Positions 23,801-33,645 of a stretch of 64,000 bases of DNA are shown one piece after another. The position numbers and the translations under genes were made by a program. The notes under the pieces are model-generated. The model saw only the letters and a list, made by a program, of their open reading frames with translations. It ran no database searches and was not told the origin of the DNA. The DNA lies in contig CM026567.1 in assembly GCA_015143295.1 (NCBI GenBank), positions 14,030,416-14,094,415 on the forward strand. Reading direction: 5' to 3'. Each line of letters starts with the position of its first letter. Within the stretch, counting starts at the first letter, position 1. This stretch comes from Tetracentron sinense (Eukaryota > Streptophyta > Magnoliopsida > Trochodendrales > Trochodendraceae).

Positions 23801-24236
23801 TTCCAAAGTTTTTTTTTTTTTTTTTTCTTTTGAAAACAAAAACAAAATACTAGTAAATAAAAACTCTCCCTTTTTTTTTTTTTTTTTTATTTTTTTTTTT
23901 TTTTGAAATAGCCTAATAAAAAAACTCAAAATTTTTTTTCAATTTTAATTTTCCATTTTTTTTTGTTTTTTGTTTTTTTGTTTTTTTGTTTTTTTTTTTT
24001 TACAAAAAGAGTTGCCTTCTAAATTAATCCCACCCGAGGCCGAAGGCCTATCCTCGGGTGGTAACCAAGCAACTAATGAAACCTTGCTTTTCGGAGACCA
24101 TTGAGGTATGGTCGAGCTTGCGCCACCTGATGGGAGCCACCTCCCAATTCATCACCTTTTCATTTGCCCTCAAAGGGTAGATTGAATTTTCCTTACCTGC
24201 ATAAAACAAAATACCTGAGCGATCTGAACCTTCTTT
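20894..24236 (-). other. Element 2 conserved non-coding region downstream of gag
   Basis: Occupies the place of pol but has no recognisable coding sequence. Contains two 96-bp tandem units (21014-21206), the ctacg/cgtag hairpin (22018-22054), ATTTTTGCGCA (about 22410), the AGGACGAAACGT ... AGGCTCAAAG block (22655-22710), two CCCCAGTGT-type hairpins (22841-22862, 23014-23035), GGCTCAAGGGGCTGACTAG (about 23128), long T-runs (23810-24001), and a hairpin at 24030-24061 (CCACCCGAGG / CCTCGGGTGG). Several of these blocks match element 1. Confidence 0.6.
22018..22054. other. Hairpin motif, element 2 copy
   Basis: Outer stem CTACG (22018-22022) pairs with CGTAG (22050-22054). The inner stem ATC-C-CTT pairs with AAG-A-GAT across a GAA loop. 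Element 1 copies at 455-492, 5184-5222 and about 9001-9038 have the same outer stem but TCCAC/GTGGA inside. Confidence 0.6.
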
Positions 24237-26450
24237 CTAACCATTCTGACTTCTATCCCAGTCTTCCTCGGATGCTTTTTCTTGTGGACTCATCTGTTCA
24301 AAGACAGAATGCTCTGTTTTCTCAACCTGCTCAGAGATGTCCTCCATAGATCCATTGAAGATTTTGTACCCTTTTGCTTTTCCAGATTCCTTTCTTTCAT
24401 CTTCTCTTATTCTTTCTCTTTCATCATCTCTTTTCTCTTCTTCTCTCCCATCCTCTTTTTCTTTTTCTTCTCTTTCAGTCTCTATTTCTTTCTTTTCTCC
24501 CTCAGCCTCTTTTTCTTTATTTTCTCCCTTAGTCTCTTTTCCTTTCTCATCTTCTTCCCTTTCTTCCTCTTTTTCTTTTTCTTCTCTTTCGGTCTCTATT
24601 TCTTTCTTTTCTCCCTCAGCCTCTTTTTCTTTCCTTTCTCCCTCAATCTCTTTTCCTTTCTCACCTTCTTCTCTTTCTTCCTCATCTTCTTTTTCTTCTC
24701 TTTCAGTCTCTATTTCTTTCTTTTCTCCCTCAGCCTCTTTTTCTTTCTTTTCTCCCTCAATCTCTTTTCCTTTCTCACATTCTTCTCTTTCTTCCTCATC
24801 TTTTCTGATTTTCTCCTTCTCTTTGGCCAAGTCCGATTTACAAGTCTGTCTGCACTTACTAAAATCTTCGACCTCGACAACTACCTCTCCTGGGATTTCA
24901 TTCCTTATCGGTTGGATATTGTTGCAATCGTAGGGAGCCCTTTTCAAGTCTGTTGGGGTGGGAGTTTGGTTGGATGGAGGGGTAGGCCAATTAAATACAA
25001 CAGGTTGTGGGGTTGGAGTTTGGTTAGATGGAGGGGTAGGCCAATCAAATACGATTGGTCGTGGCATAGGTTTAGGTGGTGGAGGAGTAAGCCTATCAAG
25101 CACTCTTGGTGGTGGTGTGGGATTGGATGAGATAACGATGGGGGAGGGCCGGCTAAAGACGATAGGCTGTTGTTGAACTGATGGTCGCTGTTTAGATATG
25201 GTGCTGGAGATATGGGAGACTTGACTCTTGTTCAAATGAGCTTGAAATTGGGCTTGAAATGGAGATGGGTCAACATCACATCCTTCCATGTTTCTGACAT
25301 TGATTGTCCAAGAGGTAGTTGTGATGTCCTCATCACCATATATCGACAGCGAATTTTGACTCCGATTTATGCATTGTTGCTCTTGTTGAGGCATTTCCAC
25401 TTGAGTGGGTTGCATATATCCTTCTGATGGTTGAGGCTGAGAGTGCACCTGAAACGGTTGAGAGTTCCCCTCATATGCTTTTGTTGGGGCAGGATTCTCA
25501 CCGCCATGATAGTACATTACATTCTGAAAAGTGGTATAATCCATGATTCTCCCAGTCCTGACCCCTTCATCAATGTCATCCCCATACCGGACAATAGTTG
25601 CGAAGCTCGACTTTGTTTGTGTCACTAGGCGCTCGTAATACGGGGCCTTCAACGTTGAAATGAAAGTACTGACCATCTCTTCTTCCATCATGGGAGGCCT
25701 GACCTTGGCGGCTGTATCGCGCCACCGGTATGCATATTCCCTGAATGATTCTGATGCTTTTCTCTCCATTTTGAGGAGATCTAACCGGGTGGGAGTTACC
25801 TCCATATTGTACCGATATCGAGCCACAAACATTTCTGCTAGGTCCATCCAGCACTTGATTCTGGAGTGATCAAGTTCTGCAAACCATTGAAGAGCTCCTC
25901 CTGACAGACTCATTTGAAAAAGCTGCAACATCAGCTGCTCATTCTTCCCGTATATCCCCAGAGTACCTCCATAGAGTTTTAAATGTGCCACAGGACAGCT
26001 TTGGCCACTATACTTGTTGAACTTGGGAATCTCAAAATTTGGCGGGAGACTTGATACGGAATAAGGGCAGAGATTGTCAATACCAATCTTAGAAAAGGGG
26101 TCGGAGCCTTTGACTGATCTCAAATCTTTTGCAAGCTTTTCTACTTATGTGGCTAGCGCATTCTTGGGTCTCTCATGACGCCATTCTTCTTTCTTTTGAA
26201 GGTAGACTGGATTTTTTTGATCCCCATGTGGTGGATATGGTGGCGGAGCATCTATCCGCGTCTGCTTTGAAAAATTTGGGGGAGGTACATCAGATGTTCC
26301 AGGGATCTTCGGTCCCTTGTTCCGGTCATATCGAGCCAAGACCCTTTCCATCATTAGTGTCAAGTTCTGAAGGTTGCCTTTTAACTCGGCCAAACCAGCT
26401 TCGGTTTCTTGCCTAAATTTTGCTCGGGCGGGGCCATTGCCTTCTTCCAT
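24237..26450 (-). pseudogene. gag: Element 2 gag, one frame with a single internal TAA
   Basis: A 738-codon frame from the ATG at 26450 to 24237, interrupted only by TAA at 26145-26147; seven further sense codons then lead into the long downstream part. Before the stop: a 101-residue N-terminus with a coiled-coil-like segment (LAELKGNLQNLTLMMERVL). After it: the Retrotrans_gag core (FNKYSGQSCPVAHLKLYGG, GGALQWF, FVARYRYN, SFREYAYRWRD, STLKAPYYERL), a Pro-rich stretch with repeated WPTPPSNQTPTP, then a strongly charged Glu/Lys tail. I see no zinc knuckle. The core is clearly homologous to element 1 Gag. Because the stop is the only lesion, it may be recent, suppressed by read-through, or a sequencing error. 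Confidence 0.85.
24400..24830 (-). repeat. 114-bp in-frame repeats encoding a charged Gag tail
   Basis: CTCTTTC(A/G)GTCTCTATTTC recurs at 24471, 24585 and 24699 with an exact 114-base period. On the minus strand each unit encodes 38 residues of the type EGEKKEIETEREEKEKEEE. Long open frames on the plus strand here (24282-25130, 24337-24933) are mirror images of this low-complexity repeat. Confidence 0.88.
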
Positions 26451-26690
26451 TCCGAGTATGCTTTATCTAGACCTCAGTAAATAGGGAGGCTCCTGATAAG
26501 CTGAGTCAATGCAAACGATACTTCCTTCCCTGGGGCTGTTAAGAATAACTTGAAAACCAAGAGGATCAAATATGGAAAAAATCTCTGAAGATGGATGCTT
26601 CTGTTGGTGGGAAACTTTCCTCTAGCTAAAATTTTGATTCGATTCGAATTTTTTTTTCTTTTCCAAAACAACTGAGTCAATGTTGCAAAG

Positions 26691-27111
26691 GCGGGATAGA
26701 GGTTTTTAGCCTCCAACAAGGTTGCCCGTAGGACTTAGGGGAATTTTTAAAAACAAAGGCGGGATAGAGGTTTTTAGCCTCTAACAAGGTTGCCCGTAGG
26801 ACTTAGGGGAATTTTTTAAAAAAAAAAAAAAAAACAATGGCGGGATAGAGGTTTTCAACCTCTAACAAGGTTGCCCGTAGGACTTAGGGGATTTTAAAAC
26901 AATAGCGGGATAGAGGTTTTCAGCCTCTAACAAGGTTGCCCGTAGGACTTAGGGGATTTCTAAAAATAATGGCGGGATAGAGGTTTTTAGCCTCTAACAA
27001 GGTTGCCCGTAGGACTTAGGGGAATTTTTTTTTAAAACAATGGCGGGATAGAGGTTTTCAGCCTCTAACAAGGTTGCCCGTAGGACTTAGGGGAATTTTA
27101 AAAACAACGGC
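26691..27111 (-). repeat. Six tandem 65-81-bp units in the element 2 leader
   Basis: GCGGGATAGAGGTTTT starts units at 26691, 26759, 26840, 26905, 26972 and 27043. The conserved part runs to TTGCCCGTAGGACTTAGGGG; the junction A/T run varies in length and accounts for the spacing differences. AGAGGTTTTTAGCCTCT inside each unit is a short hairpin. Confidence 0.9.
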
Positions 27112-27210
27112 TCATTCTCTTTTTTTTTTTTTTTTTTGAAGTCCGAAGGTTCAGCTAAAGAAAAATTCCTCACAACTAAGTGTCCATTAACAGAGACTTA
27201 GAAATCTTGA

Positions 27211-27513
27211 ATATAAAGCATGGAGATAACCAGTATAGTGAACAGGGAATGTTCTAATGCCTGAGCTTTTTGGGTAGTTGCTCTGTAATATCCAGTGCGA
27301 ATACTAAAGACTTACGACACCACTCAGTTGAACATTGTGCAGATGACTAATCTAAACATTCGAATATAAAGCATGAAGATAACCAGCATAGTGAACAGGA
27401 AATGTTCTAATGCCTGAGCTTTTTGGGTAGTTGCTCTGTAATATCCAGTGCGGATACCAAAGACTTACGGCACCACTCAGTTGAACATTGTGCAGATGAC
27501 TAATCTAAACATT
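27211..27513 (-). repeat. Two tandem 153-bp units in the element 2 leader
   Basis: ATATAAAGCATG(G/A)AGATAACC begins at 27211 and 27364. Both copies continue through TTGGGTAGTTGCTCTGTAAT to AATCTAAACATT. Confidence 0.88.
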
Positions 27514-27890
27514 AACATCATTCAATACTATCATCAGAAAACATGCAAGGCAACGTGTCCTCAACAAATATCTCTATATGAGGTTTGTAGGGTTCTAATA
27601 TCCACCTAAAATAGGTCCCACAATCATAGAATATCCGTGCACGATCCGTGCACTTCCTTTATCCAAAACGATTGGGGTCGGAATGTTTCGTCGCCGTTTC
27701 CGGGATGCTATCCACGGTCGTTCAACTACTTAGTTCCGAATATGGGGGTAAGTCCAGTTTCGGACAACATGAGGGGAAGTGGATGCCGTGAACTCAAAAG
27801 ATGAAGCAGAAGAAAACGACAAATAAAAAAATGAAAATAACAAGAAATTAATTTAGTGGAGAAAGTTAAATTGAGGCTCGAATCCTCTAA

Positions 27891-27909
27891 GTCCCCAGCA
27901 GAGTCGCCA
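27891..27909 (-). other. Element 2 primer-binding site
   Basis: Two bases after the 5' LTR, the minus strand reads TGGCGACTCTGCTGGGGAC, a TGG-initiated tRNA-complementary site of the same type as element 1 (two differences). Confidence 0.78.
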
Positions 27910-28848
27910 GCTGTGCGATAGCCGGCCCGGGTCGATCTCCTCCCCACGTCCGTGTGTTTCAACCGATGTGAAGCCGAGATCTGTTAGAGTCGCCACCAAT
28001 CAAGATTCTGGGTGTGATTGGTCACCCACAATTAAGAACCCTCGATTAAATAAAAAACCGAGAATGGGTCCGGGGATTCTTTTATGAGTTGGGGAAGGTG
28101 TTAGGCACCCCACCTCATCCGTCGAGCAACGGTTACCTCTTAACTTATACATTAAATTAATTCGAAATTATTTTCTATTTTTTTTATTATTATTTCGAGA
28201 AAAACCACCCCTCCTCGACCGAGTTAAGGCGATTTCATCCCTACTTGTTTTCTTTTATTTCGAGATTGGAAAGCCACCCCTCCTCGACCGAGTTAGGGTG
28301 AGTTTCTCTCTACTTGCGCGGCAAAATCCCTTTTCCCTAAATCAGCGAACGGCCACACATCTCTCCTCAACCGAGTTAAGAGGGGCCACGCCTACCTTTG
28401 GGTGGAAAAGGGACAAAATACTAATAAAAAAAATGGAAGAGAAGTCGAAGATCTAATCTTCCGACCCTTTCCTTCACCCGGATTTCCTCGTCCGCACAAC
28501 CGTGAAGAGGGAAATCTCCGAGCTACTCAGAGAAAGTGAGGGAAGAAGAGACTTGGACGGGTAGAAACAGAGGATGAGGATGTGGCATACATTTTCCCTT
28601 TATAGATGCTCCAAGTGGTTGAAGAGAACAGAATGCTTTGACGAGATCCGAACTCCCAAGATTTCCCCCCCAAAGTTGGTGAAGATCCCTCCTAGGTTGA
28701 TGGCTAGAATTTCTGGGATTCGAGGACTAAGCTAGGCTTTTTCAGAGTTCTCCTAGGTTTCATGTTGAAAGCCTAAAGGATTCTCCTCCGATTCTCAAGA
28801 GTTCTCCTCTGGATTTTCCAAGATGATTTATGAGTTGGAGTAAGGCTC

Positions 28849-28856
28849 CTTTTATA
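28849..28856 (-). promoter_or_regulatory. TATA box in element 2 5' LTR
   Basis: The minus strand reads CACCTTATAAAAGGAGCC, a strong TATA box, about 110-165 bases downstream of the two GC-rich palindromes. Transcription would proceed leftward through the PBS to gag. Confidence 0.7.
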
Positions 28857-28964
28857 AGGTGAAACAATAGGATTTTCCCGCTTTTTTCCGATGTGGGACT
28901 AAAAAAAATAACCCCAAAACGTGTTGGCCCGCAAAACGAGGTTTTAATTAGGGTTTTCGTACGC

Positions 28965-29033
28965 CGCGCCTTTATGAAGGGCGCGTGACTAATCTTGGCA
29001 AAAAAATAGGGGCGCGCCCTTATAAAGGGCGCG
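28965..29033 (-). promoter_or_regulatory. Two GC-rich palindromes upstream of the element 2 TATA box
   Basis: At 29013-29033 two perfect 9-base arms (CGCGCCCTT / AAGGGCGCG) flank ATA. At 28965-28985 CGCGCC and GGGCGCG flank an A/T-rich centre. The same layout occurs in element 1 LTRs although the surrounding LTR sequence does not match. Confidence 0.55.
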
Positions 29034-29243
29034 GGTTAATTTCAAGCTTAAAAAAAACAAATGCCCCCCCCCCCTTTTGGGCTCGAGTTGGTTTGGGCTT
29101 GGGCTTTGTTCTCGGCTTTGATCTTCGACCTTTACCTTGGATCTTCGGGTTATTTGGAGTCCGGATCTCGTCATTTGAAGCTCGCCTTTCGACACTTGGA
29201 GTTAAACCATCGGGGCATGCAAAAATGGGGTGTCTACAAGGGA

Positions 29244-29972
29244 CACGGGGACACTATTCCTCTTCTCAGGACTCTTTCCTAATCAATGAAATAGAAAGAC
29301 TAAAAAGGTCAAGAATTGACAAAAATGTCGCTATCAGATAATAATGGCCAACAAAGGAATCCAGGCACAAAGAAACTCAGCTGGATTCAGCTCCAAGTGC
29401 AATCAGCGCATTTACCGGTAAAAACCTGACTGAGTATATATAGGTCCTCCAAAATCTCATTCATCTAAAATAACAATATCCAACTGAATTCCACAAACCC
29501 CCCATGCAGTTGTCATCGATGAACCCATTGTGCCATAATCATTTGTGCTAAAGCAACAAAGTCTCCTAAGCATCGCAATCATTCCAACGATTTCTGACAA
29601 TCAAAATTAGAACTACTAGAGATCGAAACAATCTTGATAAGATGCTTGTGAAACTAAAAATGTTCAGATAGCATAAGCTCTCTAAACTTGGAAAAATCAG
29701 TCCTTCACTGAGTTTGAAGTTTACTCAATTCAGTCCCCTCATTTGGTCCAAGTCATGTTTTGAGTTTCTAAACCTTGGTTCAATAGATAAACTTTTTACC
29801 TGCATCATGTTTTTTGCCTAAAGAAAAAGAGAGCTAATGATTGAGGCAAACCCCATCTGTTTTCATAGGTGTAAGCAAATGATCTTTTTACTTTATTGGA
29901 ATATATATACAATCGTTTTATAAAGTTACTTAATTATAGAACACGCTCAAAACAATTACCAACAAATAAAAA
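29244..29972. other. No gene recognised
   Basis: Ordinary AT-rich sequence right of element 2. The remaining C-terminal exons expected for the SQD2-like fragment are not found here. Confidence 0.4.
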
Positions 29973-30159
29973 GGGGTAGGTGTAGTTGGCTAGAGTCCCG
30001 GTTTTGCTCCCTGTTGTCGTGTGTACAACTCCCACTCCTCGACTTACCCTGGTATCCGTAGAGAAAATTCTGAATGGGTCGGTACAGATACCCGACTGGA
30101 CTAGTCCTTGGCTTGAAGGCTTTGGGACACCCTCCGTTACCACACCAAAAAAAAAAAAA
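29973..30159 (+). mobile_element. SINE-like insertion with poly(A) tail
   Basis: Starts GGGGTAGGTGTAGTTGGCTAGAGTC, where TAGTTGGCTAGAGTC resembles a tRNA box A, with a weaker box-B-like segment near 30020. It has a body including GACTAGTC and ends in a 13-base A run (30147-30159). Length of about 190 bases and this layout fit a tRNA-derived plant SINE. Target duplications are not clear. It lies in the SQD2-like fragment. Confidence 0.55.
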
Positions 30160-30242
30160 GGAATGCCATACAATATCTGCCAACAAAATCAATATTCTAA
30201 AGACAAAGAGCCAGTAAATCTAATATTTTCAAAGAATACTAC

Positions 30243-31458
30243 CTTTTAAGGAAATCCAAACTATTCTCAACTCCTAGCCATCCAACATGGATTACCAATG
30301 GTCTCTCAGGTTCACCATTGCTTATTAGACAGAAAAACCACGATTTAAAGCAGAGTCCTACTCTGTGACAATGAAGCAGAAAAAAAGGATGAAGTGAGTA
30401 TCATATTTTTTTCTTAATCGCTTTTCATGATTGCGGTAATGGGGGTGGAAGCTTATGGAATCGACCCCCTTATTCCAGATACGTATCTTATTAGCTGAAA
30501 ACAAGCAAAGAAAACAGAAAATCTGTTTCAAACATAGCTGCATGGACACGGATATGAGTTTCAGTCAAATTTTTGTACCGTGGAGATATGTGGATCAGTC
30601 AGAAGCATTGAGCATTAAATATTTTGGAAACTAATAGAAAAATGAAGACTGTATAAGCATTAAATGACAACTGAGGCACACAGCTAAACAGACCAAGGAT
30701 GAGAAACTACGCCATCTGTTTCCCAAATGTGGCGGAAAAGACACCACATCAGAAAGCATGACATCCAGTCTCGATGTGACAGTGAATAACACTTCTGTTG
30801 GCTGACATGGCCACCACCTCAACCACATTTGAGCAACAGCGCAACAGTGGGCACTATTGCTCATCCTTTCTCAGGTAAACAAGTGAACTTCTTTCTCCAG
30901 AGTATGATGCCATTTGAGAACATGTCGTGTACAGTAAATGGGTTTTACACAGAGGTTAGAGCATATAATTAATGTCAATCTGTATATCCTATAGTATTTA
31001 TGAAATAAATTAATATGCACAAATTATATAGAATATGTTACGGTGGCTACTTGACAAATTAAAAAAGCATACATGCTAAGCAAACATGTAATTAATTTCC
31101 CATTTATTGGAGGAGGCACATAGACTAGACTTGCAGAACAAGATTTCAAATAGTTGTGATAGGGCACTGATCAAGAAGAAAGACTGAAGGAGGCTCACAG
31201 AGCAAAAAAAAAAAGTCTATTAGGAATTGGATGCTTATTTTTACTAGCAGTTACCTGAGCTGCTTGGAGATCCCTACCAATGGCAGCTGATGGCACCAGT
31301 GTAAGATCAGCAGCCCTGTGAGAACATGAAAGATCATTAGTCTAACCATCTGAATTTTTATCATCTGCCTGAAATAGAGGGTAGTAAGATAAGCTTACAT
31401 ACTTATGATCAGCCACATAGGTTTCACCAACCAACTAAAGGTGTATCTTGGAATATAT
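30243..31458 (-). pseudogene. SQD2: SQD2-like fragment (sulfoquinovosyltransferase), four exons
   Basis: Four consecutive exons on the minus strand match the middle of plant SQD2, which transfers sulfoquinovose from UDP-sulfoquinovose to diacylglycerol in the plastid envelope. Exons: 31403-31458 (YIPRYTFSWLVKPMWLII), 31255-31315 (RAADLTLVPSAAIGRDLQAA), about 30404-30494 (ANKIRIWNKGVDSISFHP ... NHEKRLR) and 30243 to about 30325 (SNGEPERPLVIHVG, then SLDFLKR). Most junctions have GT/AG, but the third exon ends CGATTAAG followed by A's, with no GT donor. The junction between the first two exons lacks the KFLH usually present. N- and C-terminal exons were not found, so this is a decayed partial copy. 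Recognition is from remembered family sequence. Confidence 0.8.
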
Positions 31459-33310
31459 CTGCAGGCACCATGAGAAAGTCAGGCTTTGCACTAAGAAGTA
31501 GTTGATATATCCAAGAGAAGTGATCTACTTGACATCTTAATGAAACAATACACCTTTAGAACTTCAAAAATATTCAAATCTAGAGGGAATAGCAATATAC
31601 AACCCTGAAGTTTTCCACTCCTTTAATACTAACAAACCACATAATGGAGTTTGTCCCTGATTAAGTGGACAATAATATTTAAGATAATGGTTTACCTTCA
31701 GCGAGGTGACCAATACACAGACAAAGAATTAGTGTGGGAGCTAAAAGGCCCCCACAGTTATGACGGGTAGCATTTGCATGATGCATAAGCAACCTTACCT
31801 ATGCGTCAGGCATTTAAGTAACACATGGTAGTCCATTGGGCCACAAATAAAATTCATGACGCATCTTCCCTAACATATGGCAAAACATTATCCAAATTGC
31901 TATATATTCACTAATAATATCTTGTAATATCGGTTATGATTTTTCCCCTATTTCAAGCAGTTAAAGATGTCACCTAATTGTAAGACAGTGGGTTAACTAA
32001 AGAAACTAACAACTTGGGCGGGATGGTCAGAAGAACACACCAACATATGATCTAGGCTCTTGAAGCAGCTGTAATTCTTCTCTAAGCATCCTCATTGTCC
32101 ATTTTCCAAATCCACGTAGCATCATTAAGCAATCTAATAACCTGGGGGAAAAAAAGGAACATTGTTCTGATTGCATGAATGCAGCAATTCATTCCGATCG
32201 CAAATTCATTAAGTCCAGAGAATTTAATCCACCATATTCCATAATTTCAATAAATAAAAAAATGGCAGCCGATGTAGTTTAGCTACTAATAAGATTGTTT
32301 CAGACAAGAAATATTCCTGCAGAATAGTCAAACACTATATGACCTGCGCTTGCAAAATTGCAACAGATACACAAGAGGCAGTAAGCCTTGCAGTTCCATT
32401 GAATGAGATGGCTCAATATCCCGTATGTTCTACTTGTTATTTTGTGCATCTAAAACTTTCTCTACTAGCACTTTTATTTTTCTCTTAAAATGATTAATCC
32501 ATAAACAGCAAAAATATTGCTAAAATTACATATCTCATTGGATTTAATGAACACCCTTATAAGTGGATATGTTTCAATTTGCTAATTTTGTAGCAAAAGT
32601 AGAAGTATGGACAAGCAAGGTACCAGAAAGAGGATAGCTTGAAGGGGTCTTTTAACTATTTTTTTATAATAAAAAATCCCTTAAATTTTTCCGCAAGGTA
32701 ACCTCCAATTCAAATTATACACACAAATGTCAATTAGAACACTTTCAAGAACTAAACAGAACTTGTCACAACTAGAGAAAAAGAGCTTAACTGTGAAGTT
32801 CACCTTTCGAAGTAGCCCTAAAACCACCAAAGAGGAAAATATCTGTGAGACAAGGGTTATATATAATTTTAAAAATAAAAAATAACATATAAGATGTGCA
32901 ACTAGGAAGAAAGTGCAAAAAATTAAAATACTTAGGCTCCGACTAAAAGTTTCTGAGAGGAACAATTCAGTCTCTTTAGGCAGAACATGATGATTTAAGG
33001 AAGTGAACATTTACAATTTACAAAGGTATACAAAAAAAGAAGGGGAACATAAAATATGAGCAAGCAATTTCCTTACCATATATATACGGAAGCGGAGTCC
33101 AAACTTGCTAATAATAAAAAGGTGAAGTAGGCATTTGTTGGCCCATCCAACTCAAAAGAAGATATCCCCAAAGCACCCATTAATGAAATAGTAAAAGCCC
33201 GACGAATTAAATTGAAGCCTGGCAGATTAATGAAAATAGGACCTACTATAATAGGCATAGGGGGCATGAGAGAGAGAGAGAGAAAGAGAGAAAGAGATGA
33301 ATATTACCCT
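31459..33310. other. No gene recognised
   Basis: AT-rich sequence upstream of the SQD2-like exons. A possible exon-like frame on the minus strand at about 32085-32141 (VIRLLNDATWIWKMDNEDA) follows a CCCCCAG acceptor-like site but is unsupported otherwise. Confidence 0.35.
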
Positions 33311-33505
33311 TCATTTTAATGGAGGGGCATAAGGGGCAGGGCAAGGAGATATAGTGTGATCAGGTAACTGGTTTATGAATTCATCTGTATCTTGAAGGCA
33401 TGCATTTAGCATTTTATTTTCCAACTTGACAAGCTGGGTAGAGACCTGCTTCTTTGGATCCAAATTCCAATCTCTCAACAGATTCATCAAAGAATGAGAT
33501 GTATC
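33311..33505 (-). pseudogene. Candidate terminal exon of an unidentified plant gene
   Basis: After a CTTAG acceptor (33506-33510 on minus) a 64-codon frame runs to TGA at 33311-33313. It contains SHSLMNLLRDWNLDPKKQ, KLENKMLNACLQDTDEF and PCPAPYAPPLK, with the composition of real protein. A possible preceding exon near 33603-33645 encodes ERAILDQLADYLRG before a GT. I do not recognise the family. It could be a fragment or a 3' part of a gene. Confidence 0.4.
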
Positions 33506-33645
33506 CTAAGACTTGGCAAAGAAATATTAAAATCGAATCAGAGATCTCATTAAAATTCAAAATTACCAAGGCCTCATCTTCTCACAAGGTAGTAGGGTAT
33601 CTAGCCAGTCAACCCCTAAGATAATCAGCAAGTTGGTCCAAAATT

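Larger units (their letters stand above)
26451..27890 (-). other. Element 2 5' leader (non-coding) with tandem arrays
   Basis: About 1.4 kb between PBS and gag start, containing the sixfold array (26691-27111) and a twofold 153-bp repeat (27211-27513). No credible coding frame was seen. Confidence 0.6.
19526..29238 (-). mobile_element. Element 2: complete gag-only LTR retrotransposon (non-autonomous, Tat/Ogre-like gag)
   Basis: Complete element, 9,713 bases, LTRs of 1,326 and 1,327 bases and 5-bp target duplication AGGGA at 19521-19525 and 29239-29243. As in element 1, the PBS, polypurine tract and gag are on the minus strand and no pol domain is present. LTR and Gag sequences differ clearly from element 1, yet the non-coding signals are shared. 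LTRs are almost identical, so insertion was fairly recent. Confidence 0.93.
27912..29238 (-). repeat. Element 2 5' LTR
   Basis: 1,327 bases, bounded TGTGCGATAG ... TGTCTACA on the plus strand. Reading leftward it has two GC-rich palindromes (29013-29033, 28965-28985), then a TATA box (28849-28856) and pyrimidine-rich sequence. It contains repeats of CCACCCCTCCTCGACCGAGT. Confidence 0.93.

Noticed and set aside
24282..25130. 282-codon and 198-codon plus-strand frames rich in Ser and Phe
   Set aside because: Complement of the Glu/Lys repeats of element 2 gag; low-complexity shadow.
26691..27111. CRISPR-like array
   Set aside because: Units are contiguous direct repeats without unique spacers, inside a plant retrotransposon leader.
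29973..30159. A functional tRNA gene suggested by the box-A-like sequence
   Set aside because: No cloverleaf; the segment is longer and ends in poly(A), fitting a SINE.
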